From: TMED14 sp965657195
GTDB taxonomy: Bacteria; Bacteroidota; Bacteroidia; Flavobacteriales; Schleiferiaceae
Assembly (NCBI GenBank): GCA_965657195.1
Contig: CBFHNK010000054.1
Coordinates: forward strand, 1 to 10,755
Reading direction: 5' to 3'
DNA length: 10,755 nt
Shown here: positions 5,711-10,755 of the stretch, one piece after another
Position numbering within the stretch: the stretch's first letter is position 1
Layout of the letters: each line of letters opens with the position of its first letter
Program-made: the position numbers and the translations under genes
Notes under the pieces: generated by a model
What the model was told of the DNA's origin: nothing
Databases searched by the model: none
What the model saw: the letters and a program-made list of their open reading frames with translations, nothing else

Positions 5711-6727
5711 ATGGACCGCAGTTCACAAGTTCTCTTTCTCGAGCACGCCCGATCACGGCTGCCGCAGCGCATTCAGTGGGCCGAGGAGCTCGCTGAGCTG
5801 CTCAACATTGGTATAGATTCCGCCTACCGACGCATTCGCGGCGAAACCGCGCTGACGTTTAACGAAGCCGTGGTGGTGTCGCGCAAGTACGATATTTCGC
5901 TGGACTACCTGTTCAAAGAAGGCAACGAGCGCGTCGAATTTGATGCGGGCCGCCCAATTCGCACATTGGCGGACTATGCCGAGTATACCAAGCGCGTGGT
6001 GGACCGCATGCTGGACCTCGAGAAGCAGCGCGAAGACCTGCACATGTACTACGCGGCTATGGATTTTCCGCTGTTTTACATCTACCAGATGCCCGAAATG
6101 GCGCGCATGAAGACGTACTACTGGGCGCGCACGATCATCGGAATTCCGGAGTTTCAAGGTTTTTCACTGGATGACTTTCAGCTTCCGCCCGAGCGAGAGG
6201 CGGCGCGCCAAGTAGTCTGCCAAGCCTATGCGGGCATTCCCGGAACCGAGATTTGGACACCCATGTGCTACTACGGCACCCTCAAGCAGATTCAGTTTTT
6301 GTGGGACACGGGGCTGATCAAGTCGCGCGACACGGCCCTTGGTTTGCTCGCAGAGCTGGATGCCCTTGCCGACCGTCTGTGGGCGCAGGCCGAGGCCGGA
6401 CGCAAGTGGGTTCCGGCAAAAAATGCAGCCGTGGGCGCCCCATTCCGGCTGTTTTTGAGCGAGCTGTCGCTGGGCAACAACGGCGTCGTGCTTGAGCACC
6501 CCTCGGGCCCTCGGACGTTTTTGAGCTACAATACGTTCAACTTCATCGAAACCAGCCAGCCCGCATTTGCCGAAACCACGATGGCTTGGATCCAGCAAGT
6601 TTGCTCACGGTCCACTGAAATGTCTTCTGTGGCCAAGGCCGAGCGCGACCGCTACGTCGCCAAGTTGAAGCGCCAGGTTGAGTCGATCCGGCAGTACATC
6701 GTCAACGACCAGGAGACGTTGCTCTGA
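5711..6727 (+). CDS. HTH (XRE/BetR-like) regulator-type protein with a large uncharacterised C-terminal part
   Basis: Of 338 residues, about 25-68 form an XRE/BetR-like helix-turn-helix. It contains AEELAELLNIGIDSAYRRIR, where ELLNIGIDSAYRRIRGE fits helices 2-3, and ends with YDISLDYLF. The remaining 270 residues are soluble and mostly helical, with many aromatic residues (for example MYYAAMDFPLFYIYQMPEM, 112-130), and end in a basic helical tail (308-332). I do not recognise a ligand-binding family in this part. The same arrangement is seen in HTH proteins of Bacteroidota annotated only by the N-terminal domain. It has its own promoter and a possible operator just upstream. Same-strand position after the sulfate operon makes local control possible but does not prove it. 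There is no signal peptide or membrane segment. No terminator follows the stop. Confidence 0.8.
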   Translation: MDRSSQVLFLEHARSRLPQRIQWAEELAELLNIGIDSAYRRIRGETALTFNEAVVVSRKYDISLDYLFKEGNERVEFDAGRPIRTLADYAEYTKRVVDRMLDLEKQREDLHMYYAAMDFPLFYIYQMPEMARMKTYYWARTIIGIPEFQGFSLDDFQLPPEREAARQVVCQAYAGIPGTEIWTPMCYYGTLKQIQFLWDTGLIKSRDTALGLLAELDALADRLWAQAEAGRKWVPAKNAAVGAPFRLFLSELSLGNNGVVLEHPSGPRTFLSYNTFNFIETSQPAFAETTMAWIQQVCSRSTEMSSVAKAERDRYVAKLKRQVESIRQYIVNDQETLL

Positions 6728-6734
6728 GAAGTTT

Positions 6735-6840
6735 CTAGTTTCTTGCTATTGGTAATTGGCTTGCTGGCCACTGGTTGCTGGTTGCGGGCTACTGGTTGCT
6801 GGTTGCTGGATACTAGTTGCTAGTTGCTAGTTTTTAGCTT
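6735..6840 (-). repeat. Array of degenerate 7-bp repeats (consensus CTRGTTK on the plus strand)
   Basis: From 6764 to 6840 the plus strand splits into eleven uninterrupted 7-mers: CTGGCCA, CTGGTTG twice, CGGGCTA, CTGGTTG twice, CTGGATA, CTAGTTG twice, CTAGTTT, TTAGCTT. Four more units precede them at 6735-6762 (CTAGTTT, CTTGCTA, TTGGTAA, TTGGCTT) with a one-base slip at 6763. The array fills the convergent gap between the HTH gene and the DUF4919 gene. It supplies the TAG stop and the last codons of the latter, in which KAKN-stop is encoded by repeat units. No Rho-independent terminator is visible inside it. Confidence 0.8.
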
Positions 6841-7582
6841 TACTCTTCTTTTTGGACGTAGCCTTGGGTAGGTCGCCTTTGAGCGTCTTACCCAGTTCGG
6901 CGTACGGAAGCGAGATGTCAAAGTACAGTTCCGTGATTCCCATATCATTGGTGGGGTCTACGGTCATCTTGTCGGTGCGGTCAATTAAGGCCTGCCCCAT
7001 AAGACGCAACCCAAAAGTGGTCAGCAGCATGTATTCGTCACTCACCCGAATCACGTACATCCGGGAATCTAGGGACTTGCCGTCGCCGGATGCCCGAATG
7101 ACATCAACGATCTGAAAGTACTTTAGCGCGTGCTTTCCGTCAGTAATTCCGTTGCTTCGCTCCGCAACAATCATAAAAGCTAGGGCCTTAAGGTCGACCG
7201 GTTCAGCTTCTAAGAGCGGCGCTGCCTTTTTCTCGATTTGGTCCATTGGCGGAACTTCTTCTTGAAAAATAAATTCTCCAAGGGCGTCCAATTCAGGGTT
7301 TTGGGCGTAGGGGCTGTACGCGGGCTGTACGGTATATCCGTAGTACAGGTGGTTGAGGTCCTCTAGGCTAAGGTTGGTGTCGCCGGCATTGAATCGTTCG
7401 AGCAGTTTCGGGTAGTAGCGGGGACTTTTCTCGTTCTGAACTTCTTTGCGGATGGCTTCAAGTCTTCGGGCATTCATTGGCTCTGGTACACTGACCGGAG
7501 TAGGCTCTGAGTTTTGGGCGTGAATGCTTCCGGTCAGCAGAATCAAGCATGCCGAAGCAATTAGGGTTTTGAACAGGTTCAT
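6827..7582 (-). CDS. Secreted DUF4919 domain protein
   Basis: The 251-residue protein starts with a clear Sec signal peptide (MNLFKT, hydrophobic 7-20, then HAQ-N, predicted cleavage after residue 23). The mature part matches the DUF4919 family. Its markers are PRYYPKLLERFNAGDTNLSL (54-73), HLYYGYTVQPAYSPY (78-92) and, near the C-terminus, MGITELYFDISLPY (214-227). The protein ends in a lysine-rich tail (240-250) unlike the rest. Family function is unknown. Export to the periplasm or cell surface is the only safe statement. It appears to be a single-gene unit between the HTH gene and the tRNA. The last few codons and stop lie in the heptamer repeat array, which may explain the odd tail. Confidence 0.85.
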   Translation of the reverse strand: MNLFKTLIASACLILLTGSIHAQNSEPTPVSVPEPMNARRLEAIRKEVQNEKSPRYYPKLLERFNAGDTNLSLEDLNHLYYGYTVQPAYSPYAQNPELDALGEFIFQEEVPPMDQIEKKAAPLLEAEPVDLKALAFMIVAERSNGITDGKHALKYFQIVDVIRASGDGKSLDSRMYVIRVSDEYMLLTTFGLRLMGQALIDRTDKMTVDPTNDMGITELYFDISLPYAELGKTLKGDLPKATSKKKSKAKN

Positions 7583-7597
7583 GGTGTACAGGTTTGT

Positions 7598-7609
7598 GGT
7601 TTAAACCTA
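7598..7609 (-). promoter_or_regulatory. Possible -7 box and palindrome upstream of the DUF4919 gene
   Basis: The minus strand reads TAGGTTTA at 7609-7602, one base off TAnnTTTG, about 20 bases before the ATG. It overlaps the perfect 10-bp palindrome GGTTTAAACC (7598-7607), which might be a regulator site. No -33 TTG is seen at the normal distance, so this is tentative. Confidence 0.3.
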
Positions 7610-7638
7610 AGAAATTTTAAGGCAGGTTGGTGGGTGGG

Positions 7639-7655
7639 GATTGGCTTCGCCGATC
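7639..7655. repeat. Triloop hairpin GATTGGC-TTC-GCCGATC
   Basis: This is a seven-base stem with one G-T wobble and a TTC loop, of the same type as the hairpins at 506-516 and 665-677. It lies upstream of the DUF4919 promoter candidate and has no T-run after it. Confidence 0.5.
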
Positions 7656-7677
7656 CTCTTAGGGGGAGGCATCAAAG

Positions 7678-7712
7678 AAACCCGGCATCGCTGCGCGATG
7701 TGCGGGTTTTTT
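7678..7712 (+). terminator. Rho-independent terminator, plus strand (also weakly minus)
   Basis: AAACCCG and CATCGC (7678-7691) pair with GCGATG and CGGGTTT (7695-7709) around a TGC loop, with a small internal loop. TTTTTT follows at 7707-7712. No plus-strand gene ends just upstream. The nearest plus gene is the HTH gene ending at 6727, so its transcript may run antisense through the DUF4919 gene to this point. On the minus strand the hairpin is followed by TTTCTTT and could stop read-through from the tRNA. Confidence 0.65.
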
Positions 7713-7759
7713 ATGCACTAATGCTGAAGCGAGCTTCGCATTAGTGCATAAAAAACCCG
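7703..7759. repeat. Large palindrome with 22-bp perfect arms
   Basis: The left arm (7703-7724) and right arm (7738-7759) are exact reverse complements over 22 bases. The 13-base spacer itself pairs (GAAGC-GA-GCTTC, with one bulged T). The arms include the T-run of the plus-strand terminator and the A-run that becomes the T-run of the minus-strand terminator, so the three hairpins share sequence and exclude one another. Confidence 0.9.
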
Positions 7760-7780
7760 GCGCCGAGAGGCGCCGGGTTT
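7750..7780 (-). terminator. Rho-independent terminator of tRNA-Val
   Basis: On the minus strand a perfect 12-bp stem, AAACCCGGCGCC / GGCGCCGGGTTT, with a TCTC loop (7780-7753) is followed by a run of six T (7755-7750). It begins six bases after the tRNA 3' end, ideally placed to end the tRNA transcript. Confidence 0.9.
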
Positions 7781-7785
7781 CTCTG

Positions 7786-7860
7786 TGGGCAATACAGGAT
7801 TCGAACCTGTGACCCCCGCCCTGTCAAGGCGATGCTCTAAACCAACTGAGCTAATTGCCC
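7786..7860 (-). tRNA. tRNA-Val (anticodon GAC)
   Basis: The minus strand folds into a full cloverleaf of 75 bases. The acceptor stem is GGGCAAT / ATTGCCC, the D-arm GCTC-AGTTGGTTTA-GAGC, and the anticodon stem TCGCC / GGCGG with loop TTGACAG, giving anticodon GAC (valine, codons GUC/GUU). The T-arm is ACAGG-TTCGAAT-CCTGT and the discriminator is A. The 3' CCA is not encoded (ACAG follows), so it must be added by nucleotidyltransferase. The gene has its own -7 box upstream and a strong terminator downstream, so it is a single-gene unit. Confidence 0.95.
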
Positions 7861-7870
7861 TTGCGGACGG

Positions 7871-7893
7871 CAAAAGTACGGACCGTGAACCAA
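7871..7893 (-). promoter_or_regulatory. Promoter of tRNA-Val
   Basis: The minus strand carries TACTTTTG (7878-7871), a perfect TAnnTTTG box, ten bases before the tRNA 5' end. A TTTGG at 7894-7890 lies upstream with 12 bases between TTG and TA. The same spacing is seen on the opposite strand toward the gene at 7922. Confidence 0.65.
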
Positions 7894-7895
7894 AT

Positions 7896-7918
7896 TTGGG
7901 AGAAGCTTGTTAACTTTC
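7896..7918 (+). promoter_or_regulatory. Promoter candidate for the 135-residue gene
   Basis: TAACTTTC (7911-7918) differs from TAnnTTTG only in the last base and ends three bases before the ATG at 7922. TTG at 7896-7898 lies 12 bases upstream of it. Together with the tRNA promoter it forms a mirror-symmetric pair around the palindrome CCAAATTTGG (7890-7899). Confidence 0.45.
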
Positions 7919-7921
7919 CGT

Positions 7922-8329
7922 ATGCTTGACCGCCTGCTTGACACCGAATCCGTATCGTGGCGCGACCCCTCGTTTTTTAGCGAAGAGGCGTTGCTGCAGC
8001 AGGCATTACCCTATTTGGACTTGCTGGTCAACGACTTGTGGGCTGCGCGAAGCACCCCTGCGAGCCGCGCCGTACTGCGAAGCTTGATCGAGGTCCGCGA
8101 ACTCCGTGCACTGCCCGGTTGGAGCATGGACGAATGGGAGCACGGTTTTACGGCGATCAAGACTCTGCACCGCTACTGGGAACGCAACGCAGCAGACGGT
8201 GCATTTGACGCGAACCCGGACATGTGGACCTCGTGGCTCTTTGCCTTCACTTTTTTTGAAATCGTCGAAGCCAAGCGCTGCGACGTCGAGCGGGCCTACC
8301 GCGAAAACCTCAAGTTTCTTTCGAACTAA
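7922..8329 (+). CDS. Uncharacterised 135-residue protein
   Basis: I do not recognise the family. The product is a small, acidic-to-neutral, apparently all-helical soluble protein with no signal peptide or membrane span. It is rich in Trp and Leu and has a C-terminal aromatic segment, WTSWLFAFTFFEIVEAKRCD. Two Cys-poor halves show no metal motif. The ATG at 7922 is preferred to the in-frame TTG at 7907 because it follows the -7-like box and gives a typical start. Codon use resembles the neighbours, and the reading frame is favoured over the opposite strand by the promoter and by its neat end two bases before the convergent hydrolase gene. It is probably a real gene restricted to relatives of this organism. 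Confidence 0.65.
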   Translation: MLDRLLDTESVSWRDPSFFSEEALLQQALPYLDLLVNDLWAARSTPASRAVLRSLIEVRELRALPGWSMDEWEHGFTAIKTLHRYWERNAADGAFDANPDMWTSWLFAFTFFEIVEAKRCDVERAYRENLKFLSN

Positions 8330-8331
8330 AC

Positions 8332-9414
8332 CTACTCGGTGGCGGTCGGAACGTAGTCCTTCGCCGCTGGTCGACCGGGCGCTGGCTTGCCTGAAGTCAA
8401 GCGCTCGTGCAGGTTTTGGCGGACATTGAACCACACCAGATTGTAGTCGGCAATGTGGTAGTTCTTCCAGTTGTAGAAAACCTTGAGCAGGGGCCGAAGG
8501 CGCTCAACCCGAAGGGTACCCTGGTCGGTGCGTACTACGAACGAACCTGCAAAACCGCGTCGGCCGCTGGGAAGCAAGGCTCCGAGGTGCTCGCGGCGCC
8601 GAGAGGCCACGCCGTCGACCTTCCAGGTCACGGGATTGAGCACCGCATAGCGATCGCCGTACTTCTCGGGGTAAAAATCCTGACCGTAGGTTCGCCAGTT
8701 CAAAAAGCAGTGCGTTTGGTCGGGCTCGGTGCAGAGCGGCAGTCCGTTAAACTCCTTGAGCTCCACGACGTTTCCGACGAGGTACGCCAACTTCATCCGC
8801 TCGCGCAGGTCGGGGCTGGTCAAAATGACCTCTTTGAGCAGTCGCTTGGCATGGTCGGTTCCTTGGCTGTGCGAAGCGAGTACAAACGTTTGACCCGCGG
8901 GCTGCAGCTCGACAAACCTCAAAAATGCCCTACGCACGTCTTGGTAGGCCGAGTCGAAGGCCACGTATGCCAAGGCGAGCTGTGCGGAATCGTGCGTGTA
9001 GTATCCGTCCAACTTCATTTGGCGGTAGTGCGGAGCCCAGACGTGCCCGATTCCGTTAAACACCGCGGCTTGGTTGGCCAGCGTGCCCTCGTCGACTTGC
9101 GCGCGGTACGCTGCGTCATAGATGTCGGCGTTCCACTTCGGACCCACCTCGTAGTGCGTCGGGTAAACAAAAAAGGTCGGAATTCCGGAACCCGCAAACG
9201 TCCCCGACACGCGGTCCGCGGCGGCGATGCGCCGGTCGCTTCCGTCGACCACCTCGGGGTGGGCAGCCCAAGCGTCAATACGGGTGTAGTCCGGCCGCGT
9301 GGGCAACGGGTACAGCGCTCCCTGGGGCTCAGTGGCAACGGGCTTCTCAGCCCAGTCCTGCGCCAAAAGACTAGAAACTAGAAACCAGAAGCAAAGGAAG
9401 GCCTGGCTACGCAC
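8332..9414 (-). CDS. Secreted DUF3089 family alpha/beta hydrolase
   Basis: From the GTG at 9414 the protein has 360 residues. It opens with a signal peptide (MRSQ, hydrophobic 5-17, SLLA-Q, cleavage near 18-19). The DUF3089 (lipase/esterase-like) fold follows. FFVYPTHY (81-88) marks the first strands, VLASHSQGT (178-186) holds the nucleophile Ser183, FLNWRTYG (237-244) is a conserved family segment, and NYHIADYNLVWFNVRQN (318-334) carries the likely catalytic His320. The substrate is unknown. Upstream in-frame codons to 9516 are rejected because they are a shadow of the membrane-protein gene and would bury the signal peptide. The GTG overlaps the stop of that gene by 8 bases. The signal-peptide core is encoded by heptamer repeat units (9368-9395). 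Its 3' end faces the convergent gene at two bases distance. Confidence 0.85.
   Translation of the reverse strand: MRSQAFLCFWFLVSSLLAQDWAEKPVATEPQGALYPLPTRPDYTRIDAWAAHPEVVDGSDRRIAAADRVSGTFAGSGIPTFFVYPTHYEVGPKWNADIYDAAYRAQVDEGTLANQAAVFNGIGHVWAPHYRQMKLDGYYTHDSAQLALAYVAFDSAYQDVRRAFLRFVELQPAGQTFVLASHSQGTDHAKRLLKEVILTSPDLRERMKLAYLVGNVVELKEFNGLPLCTEPDQTHCFLNWRTYGQDFYPEKYGDRYAVLNPVTWKVDGVASRRREHLGALLPSGRRGFAGSFVVRTDQGTLRVERLRPLLKVFYNWKNYHIADYNLVWFNVRQNLHERLTSGKPAPGRPAAKDYVPTATE
9368..9395 (-). repeat. Heptamer repeat units inside the hydrolase signal-peptide codons
   Basis: On the minus strand four consecutive 7-mers read TTGCTTC, CTGGTTT, CTAGTTT, CTAGTCT. They are the same type as the array at 6735-6840. 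Here they are translated: three units give the hydrophobic core (WFLVSSL) of the DUF3089 signal peptide. Confidence 0.6.
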
Positions 9415-9958
9415 GGTTCCGAGCGTGCATCCATCCGCCCAAAGCGCCGATGAGGGTCCAGGGAACCACCGTGTCAACCAAGTGAACCACATGGTCAGGA
9501 ATGTCGTACCACACATGATCGCTGTAGATAAAGTAGGTATAGCCTATGTAGGCGAGCGCCAAAGTTACCGCGGCTCCGCGGCCCGTATTCACGTTGCGCA
9601 CTTGGCCCAGCAGCCAAAAAAGCAATCCTGCGATCACAACGTTGCTGCTGAATCCGCGCAAGAGGGGCTTGAGCTTGTCGGTGTCCTGTGCCGGATGCCA
9701 CACCACATGTGCCCAGGGCTGGCCCTCGCGGGTGCCCATGTAGGCCTCGCGCTCTTCAGGGCTGACGTCGGGACCCGGTTGGCCAAGCATGTACCCGGCG
9801 TCCTCGAGGCCGTAGGCGGCGAGGTCCGCCAAAATGCTATCCTGCATGGGGTGGTAGCGCTGGTCGGCTTCGTGCAAATTGATGGCGGCAAACGAAAGGA
9901 ACTGCCACATGAAAAGGACGGTTCCGGCGATCAACGCAAAAATTAACGTGTTTTTCAT
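9407..9958 (-). CDS. Four-helix membrane protein of unknown function
   Basis: The 183-residue protein from the ATG at 9958 has four predicted membrane helices (about 4-28, 102-119, 129-148, 163-176). A loop of about 70 residues lies between the first two, probably periplasmic. The segments MWQFLSFAAINLHEADQRYH (17-36) and YFIYSDHVWYDIPDHVVH (142-159) look conserved, with several His/Asp/Tyr residues at the membrane face that could bind a metal or heme-like ligand (speculation). Similar unnamed proteins occur in Bacteroidota, but I know no function. A longer reading from 10075 is rejected because those codons overlap the YfiT gene. The start overlaps the YfiT stop as ATGA, so translation is probably coupled. 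Confidence 0.8.
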   Translation of the reverse strand: MKNTLIFALIAGTVLFMWQFLSFAAINLHEADQRYHPMQDSILADLAAYGLEDAGYMLGQPGPDVSPEEREAYMGTREGQPWAHVVWHPAQDTDKLKPLLRGFSSNVVIAGLLFWLLGQVRNVNTGRGAAVTLALAYIGYTYFIYSDHVWYDIPDHVVHLVDTVVPWTLIGALGGWMHARNRA

Positions 9959-10452
9959 AGTGTAGGTAGTTGAATGTGAGCTAAATGGTGGTCGCCGTGC
10001 CAGGCGTACATCTGCAGTACTTCGCGAAGCGGAACCCTTCGCAGCAGCTCCGGGTGGTCGTAGCATCGGTCCCAATCCTGGGGTTCGAGTGATTCGAGCA
10101 GCGGAACCAAGCGTCCGTGCACCGCCTCAATAAGCTGAAGCGACAGTTCCACAGGGCCGTCAGGCAGCGTCGCCCACGCGTTTTCGTCGTAGGGCTTGAC
10201 CGTGGGCTCGTCTTCGGTCAGCGCTAGCTTAAACCGCACGTACATGTTGAGGTGGCTGTCGGCTAGGTGGTGCACCACGGTGCGCCGCGTCCAGCCTCCA
10301 TCGCGGTAGGGCTCGTCGCGGAGCCCTTCCGGGCAATTTGCCCAGGCCTCTTTGAGGCGCTGCGGAAGGGTGGTTAATCGCGCGATGGGGCTCGCAGTGT
10401 CCACCTCACTGGGTTGGTACACAAACCGACCTATGGGAAACTGCCGGTCCAT
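9955..10452 (-). CDS. YfiT-like DinB-superfamily protein (putative metal-dependent hydrolase / thiol transferase)
   Basis: The 165-residue four-helix-bundle protein has the layout of Bacillus YfiT/BstA-type proteins. These are GGWTRRTVVHHLADSHLN (52-69), RFKLALTEDEPTVKPYDE (73-90), DHPELLRRVPLREVLQMYAW (132-151) and WHGDHHLAHI (151-160). The metal (usually Ni or Zn) should be held by His62 or its neighbour and by His152 and His156. Related enzymes were first annotated as metal-dependent hydrolases, and several are bacillithiol S-transferases. Which thiol, if any, this organism uses is unknown. Its ATG shares a base with the upstream TGA (TGATG), and its own stop overlaps the next ATG, so it sits in the middle of a tightly coupled four-gene unit. 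Confidence 0.9.
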   Translation of the reverse strand: MDRQFPIGRFVYQPSEVDTASPIARLTTLPQRLKEAWANCPEGLRDEPYRDGGWTRRTVVHHLADSHLNMYVRFKLALTEDEPTVKPYDENAWATLPDGPVELSLQLIEAVHGRLVPLLESLEPQDWDRCYDHPELLRRVPLREVLQMYAWHGDHHLAHIQLPTL

Positions 10453-10755
10453 CAGTACATCAGATGTTTTTTAGCCGAAGTGCGCCACCCGGCCTGGGAT
10501 TCGTACTTCACAAAAAAGATCTTAAGGTCTGCCTGCGACGCGTAGTCCACGAAGAACACCTTTTTCTGGGCTTGCGACGCGTACGGAACCCAAAACCACT
10601 TACCCTCGTTGCCCTTGGCTTGTGAGGCATAGGCCACTTTGTACACTTTTAGGTCTGCTTGCGACTCGTAGTCCACCACAAAAACCTTGACATCGGCCTG
10701 TGAAGCGTAGTCGACGGTATGCACCGATTGCGCCGCGGCACGTACGCCAAGGATC
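10452..10755 (-). CDS. DUF6150-type exported repeat protein, 5' end outside the window
   Basis: The visible 100 residues hold six copies of a short V-x-Y-x-S-Q-A repeat (VDYASQAD, VDYESQAD, VAYASQAK, VPYASQAQ, VDYASQAD, VKYESQAG), each followed by a beta-prone K(V/I)(F/Y) stretch. They end in AGWRTSAKKHLMY, typical of DUF6150 proteins. A GTG at 10724 could start it, but the frame stays open to the edge and encodes ILGVRAAAQSVHTVDY. This looks like the end of a signal peptide cleaved near AAA-Q, so the true start lies beyond 10755. Role unknown. A small exported beta-repeat protein is likely. The copies use many synonymous codons, so the repeats are old and kept by selection. The TGA overlaps the YfiT ATG (TGATG). 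Confidence 0.85.
   Translation of the reverse strand, partial: ILGVRAAAQSVHTVDYASQADVKVFVVDYESQADLKVYKVAYASQAKGNEGKWFWVPYASQAQKKVFFVDYASQADLKIFFVKYESQAGWRTSAKKHLMY

Noticed and set aside
6735..6840. The repeat array as a CRISPR array
   Set aside because: Units are 7 bp with no spacers and no conserved longer repeat, and no cas genes are present.
7678..7780. The palindromes beside the tRNA as ends of an insertion sequence or a tRNA attachment site
   Set aside because: No transposase or integrase gene, no target-site duplication and no partial tRNA copy are seen. The hairpins are better explained as terminators.
8407..9381. A 324-codon open frame on the plus strand opposite the DUF3089 gene
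   Set aside because: It lies fully antisense to a gene with a signal peptide, nucleophile motif and family signature, and its product resembles no known family. GC-rich coding DNA often leaves such frames open.
9415..9516. An N-terminal extension of the DUF3089 protein
   Set aside because: It is a shadow of the membrane-protein gene and would place 34 extra residues before a good signal peptide.
9959..10075. A longer start for the membrane protein
   Set aside because: The extra 39 residues overlap the YfiT gene and are Arg/Pro/Ser-rich. The ATG at 9958 directly precedes the first helix and overlaps the previous stop as ATGA.

Overview
The window looks like chromosome from a comparatively GC-rich member of the Bacteroidota, probably Flavobacteriales. 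Three things support this. The -7 promoter boxes match TAnnTTTG, start codons lack Shine-Dalgarno sequences, and several proteins belong to families common in this phylum (DUF6150, DUF4919, a YfiT-like DinB protein, an SLC13 permease with TrkA-C domains beside cysCDN). The tRNA has no encoded CCA. The genus cannot be fixed from the sequence alone.

Layout. (1) 1-444, minus: the first 148 codons of a membrane glycosyltransferase (GT39/ArnT-like) that runs off the left edge. (2) 445-759: a divergent intergenic region with tandem repeats, triloop hairpins and a 12-bp palindrome. (3) 760-5684, plus: a tightly packed sulfate-activation operon, SLC13 permease - cysC - cysD - cysN - DUF1801 protein, with junctions that overlap or lie 1-6 nt apart. 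(4) 5711-6727, plus: an HTH regulator-like protein with its own promoter. Its -7 box lies inside an inverted repeat. (5) 6735-6840: an array of degenerate 7-bp repeats. (6) 6827-7582, minus: a secreted DUF4919 protein. (7) 7678-7860: a terminator/palindrome complex and a minus-strand tRNA-Val(GAC). (8) 7922-8329, plus: an unrecognised 135-residue protein whose promoter is back-to-back with that of the tRNA. (9) 8332-10755, minus: four overlapping genes, read from the right edge as a DUF6150 repeat protein (5' end cut off), a YfiT/DinB protein, a four-helix membrane protein, and a secreted DUF3089 alpha/beta hydrolase.

The plus operon takes up sulfate (inferred), makes APS with CysD/CysN and phosphorylates it to PAPS with CysC. 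No APS/PAPS reductase or sulfite reductase lies in the window, so PAPS may serve sulfotransfer, reduction, or both. The minus operon has an envelope/secretion flavour but no firm common function.

I did not find a convincing new defence or mobile system. The most unusual features are non-coding. They are a recurring 7-bp-periodic repeat that runs into coding sequence, promoter boxes placed so close to start codons that leaderless mRNAs are likely, a mirror-symmetric divergent promoter, and a 22-bp-arm palindrome built from the tracts of two opposing terminators.
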